A stretch of 64,000 nucleotides of DNA from Bacteroidetes bacterium ADurb.Bin013 (lineage in GTDB: Bacteria > Bacteroidota > Bacteroidia > Bacteroidales > UBA932), in the NCBI GenBank assembly GCA_002071385.1, contig MWFB01000010.1:1-64000 (forward strand). Reading direction: 5' to 3'. Position 1 is the first letter of the stretch. Each line of letters begins with the position of its first letter. The position numbers and the translations under genes are program-made. Below are positions 8,124-17,998 of the stretch, piece after piece. The notes below the pieces were generated by a model. The model saw nothing but the letters and a program-made list of their open reading frames with translations. It had not been told where the DNA came from and made no database searches.

Positions 8124-8988
8124 GGTTTATAATCAATGATGGAGCCGGGGCAAGGTATTTATTAAGGTATGACAAGGATATGACAAGTACCACCGCAGAT
8201 GCTCCCAGGGTTATGAAAAATGGAGTGTCTCCAATTATTGACCTGAGCGATGCATCAGCAGCCAGCTGGGGAAACCAAATAGCCAGCAGGAACGACAGGC
8301 CGTTGTTGATAGCGTGCAGGGCAACACAAGTCCAATAGGAACGTGTCCTGTAATAAATCCATCCTAACAGACAACCAATGAGGAAAGCCGGAATGGCCTG
8401 CCAGGGATTGGCATGTATTACACCAAACATCAGCGCAGACCAGGCTATGGCTTTCCAGGGAGCCATATGCTGCAGCATACCCTTGAGGGCCAACCCCCTT
8501 AGCAGCCACTCTTCCAAAATAGGTGCAGCAATGACAACAGCCACAAAAGTAGGCAGGTTGCTCTCCGTCATTCTTTCAAAAATTTCCTTCATGAATTCAG
8601 GCATTTCCAGCAAATCGGTCAGGGGGTCCAAAAGAACCGACAAGCTTATGATAAGCACCGGGAGTAAAAGTATGAACAACGGCAGTGGGACTCGGCCAAG
8701 AGCGGGACGAGGATTTGGATAGGGCGGTCTGTTACTAAGGACTGCTTCCCGGAATTTGTTACGTGACCTTAGATACACATATAAAAACACAAATGTGAAA
8801 GGAAGCACATATACTATGGGAGTGCTCCAGTCCGAAGCCCCTGTCAGGGTAAGGGTCCCCGGGAAGATCTGGTTGATAATGAACACGACTGAAACAGTAA
8901 TGATGGTGCCGGCTACCAAAAAGATGGCCAGCATGATGAGCCAGGATTCTCCCAGTCCGGGCCGGTAATGATCTAGATACTTTCTCAT
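8089..8988 (-). CDS. CPBP family intramembrane glutamic protease
   Basis: The 299-residue membrane protein has about eight hydrophobic segments and the CPBP (CAAX protease / Abi) motifs: EEWLLRG for EExxxR, FGVIHANPW for the first His, and ALHAINN for the second His. Family members cleave prenylated or signal-like peptides in the membrane, but bacterial substrates are mostly unknown. The last 20 residues are polar, and their codons overlap the start of manA. A 13-nt gap separates it from the nucleotidyltransferase upstream, so the three genes probably form one operon. Confidence 0.9.
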   Translation of the reverse strand: MRKYLDHYRPGLGESWLIMLAIFLVAGTIITVSVVFIINQIFPGTLTLTGASDWSTPIVYVLPFTFVFLYVYLRSRNKFREAVLSNRPPYPNPRPALGRVPLPLFILLLPVLIISLSVLLDPLTDLLEMPEFMKEIFERMTESNLPTFVAVVIAAPILEEWLLRGLALKGMLQHMAPWKAIAWSALMFGVIHANPWQAIPAFLIGCLLGWIYYRTRSYWTCVALHAINNGLSFLLAIWFPQLAADASLRSIIGDTPFFITLGASAVVLVISLSYLNKYLAPAPSLIINHEQHETVSPEL

Positions 8989-9001
8989 TTAAAATAGTTG
9001 T

Positions 9002-9922
9002 TTACAGAAACAATGGATTTGGGTATAAACCTTCCCTGTGTAATGATTGTAACCTGGAGACCACCCCGTCGCGGTCTTCCCTGTACGTGACTCCAAACCA
9101 ACTGGCATCGGTCTGAAGGACGTGGCAATTCCCTTCCCCCGATTTGATGATCTGGTTGACCATGGTGGGAAGGTGGTATTCCGAAGCCGGCTCGAGGATA
9201 TGTTGTTCCAGGAATGCTGTTACCAGGCGCCTTGCTTTTGGATATATATCGGGCAGAAAGCCCCAGCAGTTCATGGAGCAGAGATCTCCCGGCTGTAGTT
9301 CCAGCAGGGTTGCTTCCTGTTTGTTACCGGGTATTGTGCAATATATTTTTCCGTTATCGTACCTTTTGATCTTGAACCGTTCCACCACATCTGTCAAAAG
9401 ACCTTCTCTGTTGCTGTGACAAATCCCCCTTGAAACGGGACCAGATGGAGAAAGTGTGTTTTCCAGCCGGTAACCGACCATGGCACAGGAACCTTTACCC
9501 AGATCTTTCCGGACCAGGAAATCATGCAGCACCCGGAATGCATCGCGCCCATAAAAATCATCTGCATTGATGATGCCGAAAGGTTCGTTAACGCATCGGG
9601 AAGTTGTCAGCAAGGCATGTCCTGTTCCCCAAGGTTTCTCCCGCTCTGCAGGAGGGCTGAAGGGTGCTGGAATATCCGCCAGTTCCTGTGTGATGAATGC
9701 AAAAGGAAAACTATTGCCATAACGTGCTGCACAAACACGGTTGAACTCTTCCCTGAAAGATTCCCGTATGATAAAGACAATTCTTCCAAATCCGGCCTGA
9801 AGTGCATCGTATATGGAATAATCCATGATCGTTTCCCCGTTAGGGCCCAGCGTGTCCAGTTGTTTCAGGCCTCCGTAGCGGCTGCCCATGCCCGCAGCCA
9901 TAATAACCAGTGTAGGTCGCAT
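9002..9922 (-). CDS. sugar-phosphate nucleotidyltransferase
   Basis: The 306-residue protein starts with the nucleotidyltransferase signature LVIMAAGMGSRYGG and continues with the KQL...GPNGETIMDY substrate block and an NADDFYG metal-binding stretch (residues about 118-124). Such enzymes join NTP and a sugar-1-phosphate to give an NDP-sugar. The exact sugar cannot be read from the sequence. In other Bacteroidetes this family often sits beside an aminoglycoside-phosphotransferase-like kinase, which is missing here. It is the first gene of the NTase-CPBP-manA operon. Confidence 0.85.
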   Translation of the reverse strand: MRPTLVIMAAGMGSRYGGLKQLDTLGPNGETIMDYSIYDALQAGFGRIVFIIRESFREEFNRVCAARYGNSFPFAFITQELADIPAPFSPPAEREKPWGTGHALLTTSRCVNEPFGIINADDFYGRDAFRVLHDFLVRKDLGKGSCAMVGYRLENTLSPSGPVSRGICHSNREGLLTDVVERFKIKRYDNGKIYCTIPGNKQEATLLELQPGDLCSMNCWGFLPDIYPKARRLVTAFLEQHILEPASEYHLPTMVNQIIKSGEGNCHVLQTDASWFGVTYREDRDGVVSRLQSLHREGLYPNPLFL

Positions 9923-9936
9923 ATTGAAAAACCTCT

Positions 9937-9944
9937 TATATTTG
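9937..9944 (+). promoter_or_regulatory. -7 box TATATTTG before the FtsB-like gene
   Basis: Full match to TAnnTTTG, 19 nt upstream of the ATG at 9964. No good -33 box. It lies just outside the divergent nucleotidyltransferase gene. Confidence 0.45.
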
Positions 9945-9963
9945 TTCTGGAAAATTGATTCCC

Positions 9964-10302
9964 ATGTTAAAACGCTTCAAATCTGACCGGTTGTTGAAGT
10001 TCATCAGGAACAGATACTTTATTGTGACTATGGTATTCATTGTCTGGGTACTTTTCTTTGACAACAACAACCTTATCAGCTGGGTCCGCACACTGGGACA
10101 ATACTCCGCAAACAAGTCTCAGCAAAGATACTACAAAGAAAAGATACAGCAAACCGAAAACAACCTCAGGCAATTACAATCCAATAAAGACTCTCTTGAA
10201 AAATTCGCCAGGGAAAACTATTATTTTCACCGGCAGGACGAAGATGTTTTTATTGTCACGCCAGGTCCATCAGATCCCTCAGATCGTTTCCCATATAGGT
10301 AG
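9964..10302 (+). CDS. FtsB/DivIC-type septum formation initiator
   Basis: From the ATG at 9964 the product has 112 residues. It has a short basic cytoplasmic N-terminus, one membrane span (about 16-32) and a coiled coil of about 45 residues containing the Gln/Asn/Leu heptads typical of FtsB/DivIC. The ARENYYF block before the tail matches the conserved (A/E)RE-x-(Y/F) end of the family. The protein bridges FtsL and FtsQ in the division complex. A TTG 9 nt upstream is an unlikely start. The 3' end overlaps the convergent yjjG by 47 bp, so the last 15 residues share DNA with that gene. Confidence 0.85.
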   Translation: MLKRFKSDRLLKFIRNRYFIVTMVFIVWVLFFDNNNLISWVRTLGQYSANKSQQRYYKEKIQQTENNLRQLQSNKDSLEKFARENYYFHRQDEDVFIVTPGPSDPSDRFPYR

Positions 10303-10954
10303 GAGCACCGTCGCAGGGCAGCCCGTCCGGATTGTAAAAAAACTGGTCAATACCGAAAACCTGGGCACCTTCAATATCTGTCAGAAAATTATCTCCCACC
10401 ATGATCGTCTCTTTTTTCTTGCCATTGACCGAAGTGATTGCAGCGATGAAAATCTTTGGATTGGGTTTGTGATACCCTACTTCTTCGGAAATGAAAATCC
10501 TGTTTTCAAAGAAAGGATCAAGGCCGCTGTTTCTGACCTTGTGGTACTGCACTTGTTTGAAACCGTTTGAAAGAAGAGCCATTTTGCATCCTTTACGCTG
10601 AAGGTATTCCAGCACTTCCCGGGCATACGGTACCAGGTTTGTTTTCTTTGGCATCAACTCCAGGTATTGTTCTCCAAAGACGGGACCCAGACTGCCGGCA
10701 TGAGGAACACCGGCCTGTTCCAGCGTTATGACAAACCTTACATCACGTAGCTTTTGCTGAGTTATCTCTCCGGCCTCGTACATTTCCCACAACTGCTTGT
10801 TGCTGGTACGGTACATATCATAAAAGGCCGCAGGATCCGGAATGTATGCTCCCAGACCGTGTCTCTCTATCAATTCGGTTATGCATTCCCTGGCGTTCCC
10901 TTCAAAATCCCACAACGTATTGTCCAGGTCAAAAAGAAAAAAACGGTACTTCAT
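10256..10954 (-). CDS. yjjG: YjjG-type HAD pyrimidine nucleotidase
   Basis: The 232-residue HAD hydrolase shows all four motifs: FDLDNT (I), LLSNGF (II), the Lys in HKPNPKIF (III) and MVGDNFLTDI (IV). The DxDxTL start and overall length match the YjjG family, which dephosphorylates non-canonical pyrimidine nucleotides and so protects DNA from damaged precursors. It starts directly after the purB stop codon with no gap and is probably in one transcript with purB and possibly folP. Confidence 0.88.
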   Translation of the reverse strand: MKYRFFLFDLDNTLWDFEGNARECITELIERHGLGAYIPDPAAFYDMYRTSNKQLWEMYEAGEITQQKLRDVRFVITLEQAGVPHAGSLGPVFGEQYLELMPKKTNLVPYAREVLEYLQRKGCKMALLSNGFKQVQYHKVRNSGLDPFFENRIFISEEVGYHKPNPKIFIAAITSVNGKKKETIMVGDNFLTDIEGAQVFGIDQFFYNPDGLPCDGAPTYMGNDLRDLMDLA

Positions 10955-12298
10955 TTAGTGACCGATATAATTTTTTGGCGTGATCTGCAGAAGCTCGTCC
11001 TTGACCTCCTGGCTTATGTCCAGGTTGCGGATAAAGGCGTGCAGGTATTCTTTATCTATGTGCATGTTGGTGCGGGTGAGTACCTTGAGTGTTTCGTAAG
11101 GCTGGGGATAGTTTTCCCTTCTGAGAATGGTCTGGATGGCCTCAGAAATAATAGCCCAGTTCTCATCAATGTCTTTTTCAATGGCAGGCATATTGAGCAG
11201 CACTTTTTCGAATCCTTTTTGCAAGGATTTGAATGCCAACAGGGTATGTGCCAGGGGGACCCCCAGGTTACGCAAAACGGTGGAGTCAGTAAGGTCACGC
11301 TGCAACCGGGAAACAGGCAACTTGGCTGCCAGATGGCAAAAGATAGCATTGGCAACACCAAAGTTGCCTTCTGCATTTTCAAAATCAATGGGGTTAATCT
11401 TATGGGGCATGGCAGAAGACCCTATCTCCTGGTCCTTGATGTGTTGCTTGAAATAATTCATGGATACGTAAGACCACATATCCCTGCTCAGGTCAATACA
11501 TATGGTGTTGATCCTGCTCAGATTGTGACAAAGCGCTGCTATATAGTCGTAATGCTCAATTTGTGTTGTAGGAAAAGAACGTTGTATTCCCAGGGTGCTG
11601 TTCAGGAATTTATCGGCAAACTTGTGCCAGTCAATCTGAGGGTAAGCAAGATTGTGTGCGTTGAAGTTACCGGTAGAGCCCCCGAATTTGCCTGCGAAGG
11701 GAATCTGTTCAAGGCTTTTGAGCTGTTCTTCCAGCCGGACTTTGAAGACCTGTATCTCCTTGCCCAGCCTGGTGGGAGAAGCAGGTTGCCCGTGCGTATG
11801 TGCCAGCATAACCACAGGAGCCCACTCCCTGGATCTTTCTTCCAGCATATCAATGATCTGTCGCAACAAGGGTATGTATTCTTTTTGTATCCCGTGTTTC
11901 AGGCTCATGGGAATGGCCGTGTTATTGATGTCCTGTGAAGTCAGTCCAAAATGGACGAATTCATAGTACTTGTCCAGACCCAGGGCTTTCATTTTGTTCT
12001 TAAGAAAGTATTCAACCGATTTCACATCGTGGTTTGTTACCTTTTCCTGCGCTTTGATAACCTTGGCGTCGGTTATGGAAAAGTTTTTGTACAAATTGCG
12101 CAGTATGGGAAACCAGCGTGAATCCACATCTTTCAACTGCGGCAAAGGCAGCTTGCATAGAGCTATGAAATACTCTACTTCGACATGAAGTCTGTAACGT
12201 ATCAGTGCAAATTCCGAAAAATACTGATTCAGGGGAGCTGTCTGGGCGTAGTACCTCCCGTCAATGGGAGAGATGGCCAGCAACGGATTGAATTCCAT
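10955..12298 (-). CDS. purB: adenylosuccinate lyase
   Basis: The 447-residue enzyme of the fumarase/aspartase superfamily acts twice in purine synthesis, releasing fumarate from SAICAR and from adenylosuccinate. The superfamily signature is GSSAMPHKINPIDFEN, and the TSQDINNTA and HTHGQPASPT blocks are also present. This is the E. coli-like (clade 2) form, judged from MPHKINPIDFEN and the length. It lies 14 nt downstream of folP on the same strand and abuts yjjG. Confidence 0.96.
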   Translation of the reverse strand: MEFNPLLAISPIDGRYYAQTAPLNQYFSEFALIRYRLHVEVEYFIALCKLPLPQLKDVDSRWFPILRNLYKNFSITDAKVIKAQEKVTNHDVKSVEYFLKNKMKALGLDKYYEFVHFGLTSQDINNTAIPMSLKHGIQKEYIPLLRQIIDMLEERSREWAPVVMLAHTHGQPASPTRLGKEIQVFKVRLEEQLKSLEQIPFAGKFGGSTGNFNAHNLAYPQIDWHKFADKFLNSTLGIQRSFPTTQIEHYDYIAALCHNLSRINTICIDLSRDMWSYVSMNYFKQHIKDQEIGSSAMPHKINPIDFENAEGNFGVANAIFCHLAAKLPVSRLQRDLTDSTVLRNLGVPLAHTLLAFKSLQKGFEKVLLNMPAIEKDIDENWAIISEAIQTILRRENYPQPYETLKVLTRTNMHIDKEYLHAFIRNLDISQEVKDELLQITPKNYIGH

Positions 12299-12312
12299 AA
12301 TGAAATGATTTA

Positions 12313-13107
12313 TTAATGCTCAAATATACTCATTTTTCTGTATATGGCAATCATGTCAGCGGCCTGTGCAACATCGTGAACCCGCAGGATAGACACGCCT
12401 TTTAAAAGCAATTGCAGATGAAGGGCCGAGGTGCTCACCAGTGCGTTATCAGGGGTAGTGTTCAAAGGGATGTATGTCATTCTTTTTCTTGAAATACCTG
12501 CCAGCAAAGGGGCGCAGGGGTCACCCTTCTCGTTTTTTGGAACCAGGGTATGAAGTCTGGACAACACTTCATAGTTCTGGTCAACATCCTTGTTGAATCC
12601 GAATCCCGGATCCAGGATATATTCTTTGATCCCATACCTGGCAGCGGCATCCCTGATCCTATTAAAAAAACGGGTGATTCCCTCCGGTCCGTCGTAGCGT
12701 TCCTGGTGCATGGCAATCCACGGCAGGCCCAGGGAGGCTATCAAAGGCATCATGGCGTTATCATAACATCCTGCAAAAATATCGTTCACCCAGAACCGTC
12801 CAAGCAATTCATAGGCTTTTTTCACAATTACGGGACGAAAAGTGTCGATGGAAAAAAGTGCTTCGGGAAACTTTTCTTTTGCCTGTAGAAGCACAGGCTC
12901 TAACCTGTTCCATTCTTCCATGGGAGAAGGCCATGATGCACCGGGCCTGGTAGAACAGGCGCCTATATCCACTATGGCAGCTCCTTCTCGCAATATGGTT
13001 TCAATACGGTTGAGAGCGCAGTCCGTATCCTGGACACGGGAACCGGCGTAGAACGAGTCGGGTGTACAGTTGACCACCCCCATTATGGCAGGAAAGCAGA
13101 TGTTCAT
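12313..13107 (-). CDS. folP: dihydropteroate synthase
   Basis: The 264-residue TIM-barrel enzyme joins p-aminobenzoate to the pterin pyrophosphate in folate synthesis and is the sulfonamide target. Diagnostic blocks are MGVVNCTPDSFY, VDIGACSTRPGA, the DPGFGFNK pterin-binding loop, and the late Arg-x-His block RVHD. A minus-strand -7 box (13112-13119) ends only 4 nt before its ATG, so the mRNA may be leaderless. It is the first gene of the folP-purB-yjjG run. Confidence 0.95.
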   Translation of the reverse strand: MNICFPAIMGVVNCTPDSFYAGSRVQDTDCALNRIETILREGAAIVDIGACSTRPGASWPSPMEEWNRLEPVLLQAKEKFPEALFSIDTFRPVIVKKAYELLGRFWVNDIFAGCYDNAMMPLIASLGLPWIAMHQERYDGPEGITRFFNRIRDAAARYGIKEYILDPGFGFNKDVDQNYEVLSRLHTLVPKNEKGDPCAPLLAGISRKRMTYIPLNTTPDNALVSTSALHLQLLLKGVSILRVHDVAQAADMIAIYRKMSIFEH

Positions 13108-13111
13108 AAAA

Positions 13112-13119
13112 CAAAAGTA
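13112..13119 (-). promoter_or_regulatory. -7 box TACTTTTG before folP
   Basis: Minus-strand TACTTTTG matches TAnnTTTG, and only 4 nt separate it from the folP ATG. It lies back to back with the tmk box at 13146-13153. Confidence 0.5.
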
Positions 13120-13145
13120 ATAAAAAAGCGGAACGATTTTTTATG

Positions 13146-13153
13146 TAGTTTTG
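13146..13153 (+). promoter_or_regulatory. -7 box TAGTTTTG before tmk
   Basis: TAGTTTTG matches TAnnTTTG and lies 4 nt before the tmk ATG at 13158, so transcription would begin at about the start codon. The -33 region has no clear TTTG. Confidence 0.45.
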
Positions 13154-13157
13154 TATC

Positions 13158-13826
13158 ATGTTGATTGTTCTTGAAGGTCTGGACGGAGCCGGCAAATCAA
13201 CCCAGCTCAAAGCATTGGAGGCGTATTTCTTGCAACGCACCCATACAGTGCATTTTATGCACTTTCCCATGTATGACACGCCTGTATACGGTACTTTGAT
13301 AGCCCGTTTCCTCAGGGGGGACAGCGGTTCCATAGATGCGGTGGACCCGTACCTGGTCTCACTGCTCTTTGCCGGCAACAGATATGAAATGGCCGGCCTG
13401 ATCAGAAACTGGCTGCAGAACGGCGAGATAGTTCTGTTGGACAGGTATGTGTATTCAAACATAGCTTTTCAGTGTGCCAAACTGGAAAGCAGGCGTGAAA
13501 GGGAACAATTGCGGGATTTTATCCTGAAGATGGAATACGAACATTTTGGAATTCCCAGGCCCGATGTGAACCTTTTTCTGGATGTACCCCTGTCTTTTGT
13601 AAAAGAGAAACTGCAATCTCCCAGGACAGGCGAAGATCGCTCCTACCTGCAGGGGAAGGATGACATACATGAGGCATCTGTGGAGTTCCAGCAGAGGGTA
13701 AGGGATGTTTACATGGAACAGGCAAAGAACGATACATCTTTCAGGATCATTTCATGCAGTGACGAACAGGGTAGGATGGCTGACTGGAAAGTTATATTTT
13801 CACGGATAGAACCCTACCTGCTATGA
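13158..13826 (+). CDS. tmk: thymidylate kinase
   Basis: The 222-residue kinase phosphorylates dTMP to dTDP. The P-loop is EGLDGAGKST (residues 5-14), the DRY motif appears as LLDRYVYSN, and a lid region follows after about residue 140. The length is slightly above the usual 205-215. Its stop codon overlaps the start of the next gene in ATGA (13823-13826), so the two are translationally coupled. Confidence 0.94.
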   Translation: MLIVLEGLDGAGKSTQLKALEAYFLQRTHTVHFMHFPMYDTPVYGTLIARFLRGDSGSIDAVDPYLVSLLFAGNRYEMAGLIRNWLQNGEIVLLDRYVYSNIAFQCAKLESRREREQLRDFILKMEYEHFGIPRPDVNLFLDVPLSFVKEKLQSPRTGEDRSYLQGKDDIHEASVEFQQRVRDVYMEQAKNDTSFRIISCSDEQGRMADWKVIFSRIEPYLL

Positions 13827-15052
13827 GAAAGATCTCCCGGTTGCTGCTTGGACTCCTTTTTCTCTTTTCAGGTTTTGTAAAAGCGGTGGATCCCGTGGGA
13901 TCTGCCTTGGTTTTTCAGGAGTATTTCCATGCTTTTGGAGTCGGATTCCTGGACCCTTTGTCCCTGGTATCCGGCATTGCGTTGTCTGTAATTGAGTTCA
14001 CACTGGGCGTTATGGTTCTCCTGGACTTTCGCAAACGTACAGCCGCCTTGTGCATGTTTCTGTTCATGTCTTTTTTTACGCTATTGACATTGTTCCTGGC
14101 GATTTTTGACCCTGTTCAGGATTGCGGATGCTTTGGCGAGGCAGTGAAGCTGACCAATTGGCAGACTTTCTTTAAAAACCTTGTTTTCTGGCCTTTTGCC
14201 CTCTTTCTTTTTTTACAGAGGAACAGAACTGCTCCCGTAGCCACCGGGGCAACTGAGTGGCCGGTCACTGTTTTTTTTGCACTCCTGATTACCTCTGTGT
14301 CGGTATATAGTTACAGGCACCTGCCCCTGATTGATTTCCGGGGTTTCAGAACAGGGAACAACATTGCAGCCCTTCTGGAAGAAGCCCGGACAAATCCCGA
14401 ATATGTTTTCATCACAGAACTGATATACAGCAGGGATGGAGAAGAGCGTGTATTCCAGCCTGATTCCCTTCCAGACGGCACCTGGACATTTGTTGATTCG
14501 CGTACCATAAGGAAAGCTACGGGTATGCGCCACAAAGTCACTGATTTTTCCGTGCGGGATGATGCCGGAAATCAAGTCACCGATTCCATACTGTCAGAAA
14601 AGTCTACTGCTATGGTCCTGCTGATCTCATCGGAGAAAAACCTGCAGGCCGGGGTGTTGGGAAAACTGAGGCCGTTGGTGGAAGAAAGCCGGGAAAGTGG
14701 CCGCCCTTATTATGCCATCAGCGCACTTCCGTCAGTTGGCGTTCATGAGGTGCTGTTGGAAAACGGAATAGACATGCCCGTCTACATGGCAGACCTGAAG
14801 ACAGTCCTCACTGTAATCCGTTCTACACCGGGATTGATGGTGATCAACCAGGGAGTGGTACTGGCCAAGTATGGTTTCAGGGACTATCCTTCACTTCAAA
14901 CGTGGAAAAAACTCGTGAATGAAGATCCGGAACTTGTGGTTACCCGAACCAGCATTAACAACAGGCTGACCATACAAATCTTTGTCGCCCTGCTGTTATT
15001 GATAATCTTTCTGCTCCGGAAAGGGTTCTGGTTTGCCCGGTCACGCTTCTGA
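13823..15052 (+). CDS. BT_3928-type DoxX/MauE membrane protein
   Basis: The 409-residue protein resembles the BT_3928 family of Bacteroidetes. The N-terminal half is a DoxX/MauE-like four-helix membrane domain with the DCGCFGEAVKL motif that marks the redox-associated members. A further span lies near residue 150. The C-terminal half is a soluble domain of unknown role, followed by a final membrane segment (about 380-398). The function is unproven; MauE relatives support disulfide or redox maturation outside the membrane. It is coupled to tmk by a 4-bp overlap. Its TGA directly abuts the infB stop on the other strand. Confidence 0.8.
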   Translation: MRKISRLLLGLLFLFSGFVKAVDPVGSALVFQEYFHAFGVGFLDPLSLVSGIALSVIEFTLGVMVLLDFRKRTAALCMFLFMSFFTLLTLFLAIFDPVQDCGCFGEAVKLTNWQTFFKNLVFWPFALFLFLQRNRTAPVATGATEWPVTVFFALLITSVSVYSYRHLPLIDFRGFRTGNNIAALLEEARTNPEYVFITELIYSRDGEERVFQPDSLPDGTWTFVDSRTIRKATGMRHKVTDFSVRDDAGNQVTDSILSEKSTAMVLLISSEKNLQAGVLGKLRPLVEESRESGRPYYAISALPSVGVHEVLLENGIDMPVYMADLKTVLTVIRSTPGLMVINQGVVLAKYGFRDYPSLQTWKKLVNEDPELVVTRTSINNRLTIQIFVALLLLIIFLLRKGFWFARSRF

Positions 15053-17989
15053 TCAGAGTTTCCTCTTGATTTCAACAATAGTGTATGCCTCTATGATGTC
15101 ACCAGTCTTGATGTCGTTGTATCCGTCAATATTCAGACCGCAGTCGTAACCCGCCTGTACTTCCTTGACATCGTCCTTGAAACGTTTGAGCGAGCCCAGC
15201 ATACCGGTGTAGATGACAATGCCATCACGGATTATGCGCACTTTGGCACTCCGTGTGATTTTGCCTTCCTTGACCATACAGCCTGCAATGGTACCCACCT
15301 TGGATATTTTGAATATATCCCGTACCTCCACGGTTGCTGTGATTTCTTCCTTTTCTACAGGGGCAAGCATGCCCTCGATACCTTTTTTAACGTCTTCAAT
15401 GGCATCATAAATCACCGAGTAGAGTCGTATTTCTATCTCTTCCTTTTCTGCCAGTTTTCTTGCCGAGACAGAGGGACGCACCTGGAAACCAATGATTATG
15501 GCATTGGATGCCGTGGCAAGAAGCACGTCGGTTTCAGAGATACCACCTACAGCCTTATGAATGACATTAACCTGGACTTCCTCGGTTGTCAGCTTGATCA
15601 GTGAATCTGAAAGCGCTTCAATGGATCCGTCCACATCTGCTTTCACAATGATATTCAATTCCTGGAAATTCCCTATGGCTATGCGGCGTCCGATCTCTTC
15701 AAGAGTGATGTGTTTTTGAGTTCTAAGTCCCTGTATGCGAATTAACTGCTCCCTCTTTGCCGCAACTTCCCTTGCCTCCTTTTCATCTTCCATCACGACA
15801 AAGATCTCTCCGGCAGCAGGGGCGCCGTTCAGGCCGAGAACAGAAGCGGGAGTAGAAGGACCTGCCTCTGTGATCTTCTGGCCCCTTTCATTGAACATGG
15901 CACGGACCTTTCCGGAGCAGCAGCCGCTCAGCAGGACATCTCCCTGATGCAGCGTCCCGTTCTGGACCAGTATCGTCGCCAGGTAACCCCTTCCTTTATC
16001 CAGGGATGATTCAATGATCGTTCCCGATGCCCTCTTATTGGGACTGGCCTTTAATTCCAGCATATCTGCCTCCAACAGTATTTTTTCCAGCAACTTATCT
16101 ATGTTGGTTCCTTTCTTTGCCGAGATTTCCTGGCATTGGTGCTTTCCGCCCCAATCTTCCACCAGGATGTTCATATTGGCCAGTTGCTCCCGGATTTTAT
16201 CCGGATTGGCTCCTTGTTTGTCGATTTTATTGATGGCAAAGATCATGGGTACCCCGGCAGCTGTAGCATGGTTGATTGCTTCCACTGTCTGAGGCATTAT
16301 GGCATCGTCTGCGGCAACGATAATGATGGCCATGTCTGTGACCTTTGCTCCGCGTGCCCTCATGGCCGTAAAGGCCTCGTGTCCGGGAGTATCCAGAAAT
16401 GTTATCAGGCGGCCGTTTTCCAGAAGCACGCTATAAGCCCCGATATGCTGCGTTATGCCTCCTGCTTCCCCCGCTATCACGTTGGCATCCCGAATGTAGT
16501 CCAGCAGGGATGTCTTTCCATGGTCGACGTGTCCCATAACGGTAACGATAGGGGGCCTTTCCCGCAGGTCGAGTGGATCGTCTTCTTCTTCCTGCACGGC
16601 TTCCTGCAGGCCGGCTGTGACAAATTCAACCCGGAAGCCGAATTCCTCTGCAACCAGGACCATGGCTTCTGCATCCAGCCGCTGGTTGATGGAAACCATC
16701 AGTCCCAGGTTCATACAGGCGTCAATGACCTTGACAACCGGAACATCCATCAGAGTAGCCAGTTCGTTTACAGTAACGAACTCGGTTACCTTGAGCAGTG
16801 TGCTTTCCATTTCCCGGCGTTCCTGTTCTTCCGCCTTCCGCTGGGTTACAATCTCACGTTTTTCACGACGGTGCCTGGACCCTTTTGTTTTGCCCTTTCC
16901 TTCGGTCATGCGGGCATAGGTTTCTTTTATCTGTTTCTGGATGACATCCTCATCAACTTCCACGTGGATGGGTTTAAACCTGTCTTTACCGCGACCTTTT
17001 GCGCGGGAGCCGTTCTCACCCTTACGTGCAGATACCTTATTCACATCAACACGTTCCCTTTGTGGTTTCTGGATCCTTTCCCGCTTGACTTTCTGCTTGT
17101 CAATTTTGGATTTATCTTTATCCTCGGCAGGTTTCTTCCTGTCAAAACGTGAAAGGTCAATCTGCCCGGTAATTTTTGGTCCAGCCAACTTTTCAACTTC
17201 AGTTTCTATGTGAACCGGTTCTTCCGTCCTGTAAGTTGGAACATGAAGGGATTTCTTTTCCTCTTTGGATTTGCTCCCTGTTTTTGCTTTGGGGGCCGGA
17301 GTTTGGGAAGGTTCCACTGCCTTGTTTTCCTCTTCTTTGGTCTTGTCAAACCGGGTCAGATCTATCTTTCCAACAACGGTGGAACCTTTTCCAGGGGCAT
17401 GCTTTGTTTCTGCAGCTGCCGGTGTTTGGGGCTGACTTTCTGTTTTTGGAGTAATGACCGTTTCGGCTGTAGAATCTGGTTCAATACGGGAATCAGTTAC
17501 AGGTTTTGCTTCAGGTTCAGTCCTGGTTGCCGTTTCCGGTCTTGCTTCAGGCTCGTGTTTTGCTGCAGGTCTGTGTTTAATCGCAGGTTCTGCTCCTGTT
17601 GCCGGTTCAGGCTTAACTGCCGGCTCGGGTTTTGACACAGGAGTTGTTTTTATTGCCGGTTCCGGTGTTGACACAGGCTCTTGTTTGGCAACAGGGACAG
17701 GTGCCGGAACGTGTTCAGGCTCCGGCTTTACTTTCGGAGTAGTTGTGACAGGTTGTTCTTCCTGTGCTACATCTTTTACCTTAAGTATGATCTTCCTGGA
17801 TTGTTCCTTGATCTGCAATTCCTTGTCAAATTCCTTTTCAACAAGTGCATAAGCTTCCTCGGAGATTTTACTATTGGGCGATGGGTCCACTTCAATTCCC
17901 TTTTTCTTCAGGAAATCGGTGAGCGTGCCAATCCCAATGTTAAACTCCTTCACTACTTTGCTTATGCGAATACCTTGTTTTTCCGACAT
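15053..17989 (-). CDS. infB: translation initiation factor IF-2
   Basis: The 978-residue GTPase brings initiator tRNA to the 30S subunit. The G-domain motifs are clear: GHVDHGKT (G1), DTPGHEAF (G3) and NKID (G4), starting near residue 488. Domains II-IV and the C-terminal tRNA-binding domain follow at normal length. The N-terminal third is of low complexity: a Pro/Glu/Ala/Lys repeat region (about 75-200, PEPA-type repeats) and then a very basic stretch (about 230-385). It lies 9 nt downstream of nusA, the usual gene order. Confidence 0.97.
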   Translation of the reverse strand: MSEKQGIRISKVVKEFNIGIGTLTDFLKKKGIEVDPSPNSKISEEAYALVEKEFDKELQIKEQSRKIILKVKDVAQEEQPVTTTPKVKPEPEHVPAPVPVAKQEPVSTPEPAIKTTPVSKPEPAVKPEPATGAEPAIKHRPAAKHEPEARPETATRTEPEAKPVTDSRIEPDSTAETVITPKTESQPQTPAAAETKHAPGKGSTVVGKIDLTRFDKTKEEENKAVEPSQTPAPKAKTGSKSKEEKKSLHVPTYRTEEPVHIETEVEKLAGPKITGQIDLSRFDRKKPAEDKDKSKIDKQKVKRERIQKPQRERVDVNKVSARKGENGSRAKGRGKDRFKPIHVEVDEDVIQKQIKETYARMTEGKGKTKGSRHRREKREIVTQRKAEEQERREMESTLLKVTEFVTVNELATLMDVPVVKVIDACMNLGLMVSINQRLDAEAMVLVAEEFGFRVEFVTAGLQEAVQEEEDDPLDLRERPPIVTVMGHVDHGKTSLLDYIRDANVIAGEAGGITQHIGAYSVLLENGRLITFLDTPGHEAFTAMRARGAKVTDMAIIIVAADDAIMPQTVEAINHATAAGVPMIFAINKIDKQGANPDKIREQLANMNILVEDWGGKHQCQEISAKKGTNIDKLLEKILLEADMLELKASPNKRASGTIIESSLDKGRGYLATILVQNGTLHQGDVLLSGCCSGKVRAMFNERGQKITEAGPSTPASVLGLNGAPAAGEIFVVMEDEKEAREVAAKREQLIRIQGLRTQKHITLEEIGRRIAIGNFQELNIIVKADVDGSIEALSDSLIKLTTEEVQVNVIHKAVGGISETDVLLATASNAIIIGFQVRPSVSARKLAEKEEIEIRLYSVIYDAIEDVKKGIEGMLAPVEKEEITATVEVRDIFKISKVGTIAGCMVKEGKITRSAKVRIIRDGIVIYTGMLGSLKRFKDDVKEVQAGYDCGLNIDGYNDIKTGDIIEAYTIVEIKRKL

Positions 17990-17998
17990 ATGATCTCC

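Noticed and set aside
10754..11938. A 394-codon plus-strand open frame opposite yjjG and purB
   Set aside because: It is a shadow of the purB coding strand, which carries all lyase motifs.
16136..17152. A 338-codon plus-strand open frame opposite infB
   Set aside because: It mirrors the IF-2 coding strand, with Cys/Phe-rich nonsense composition.
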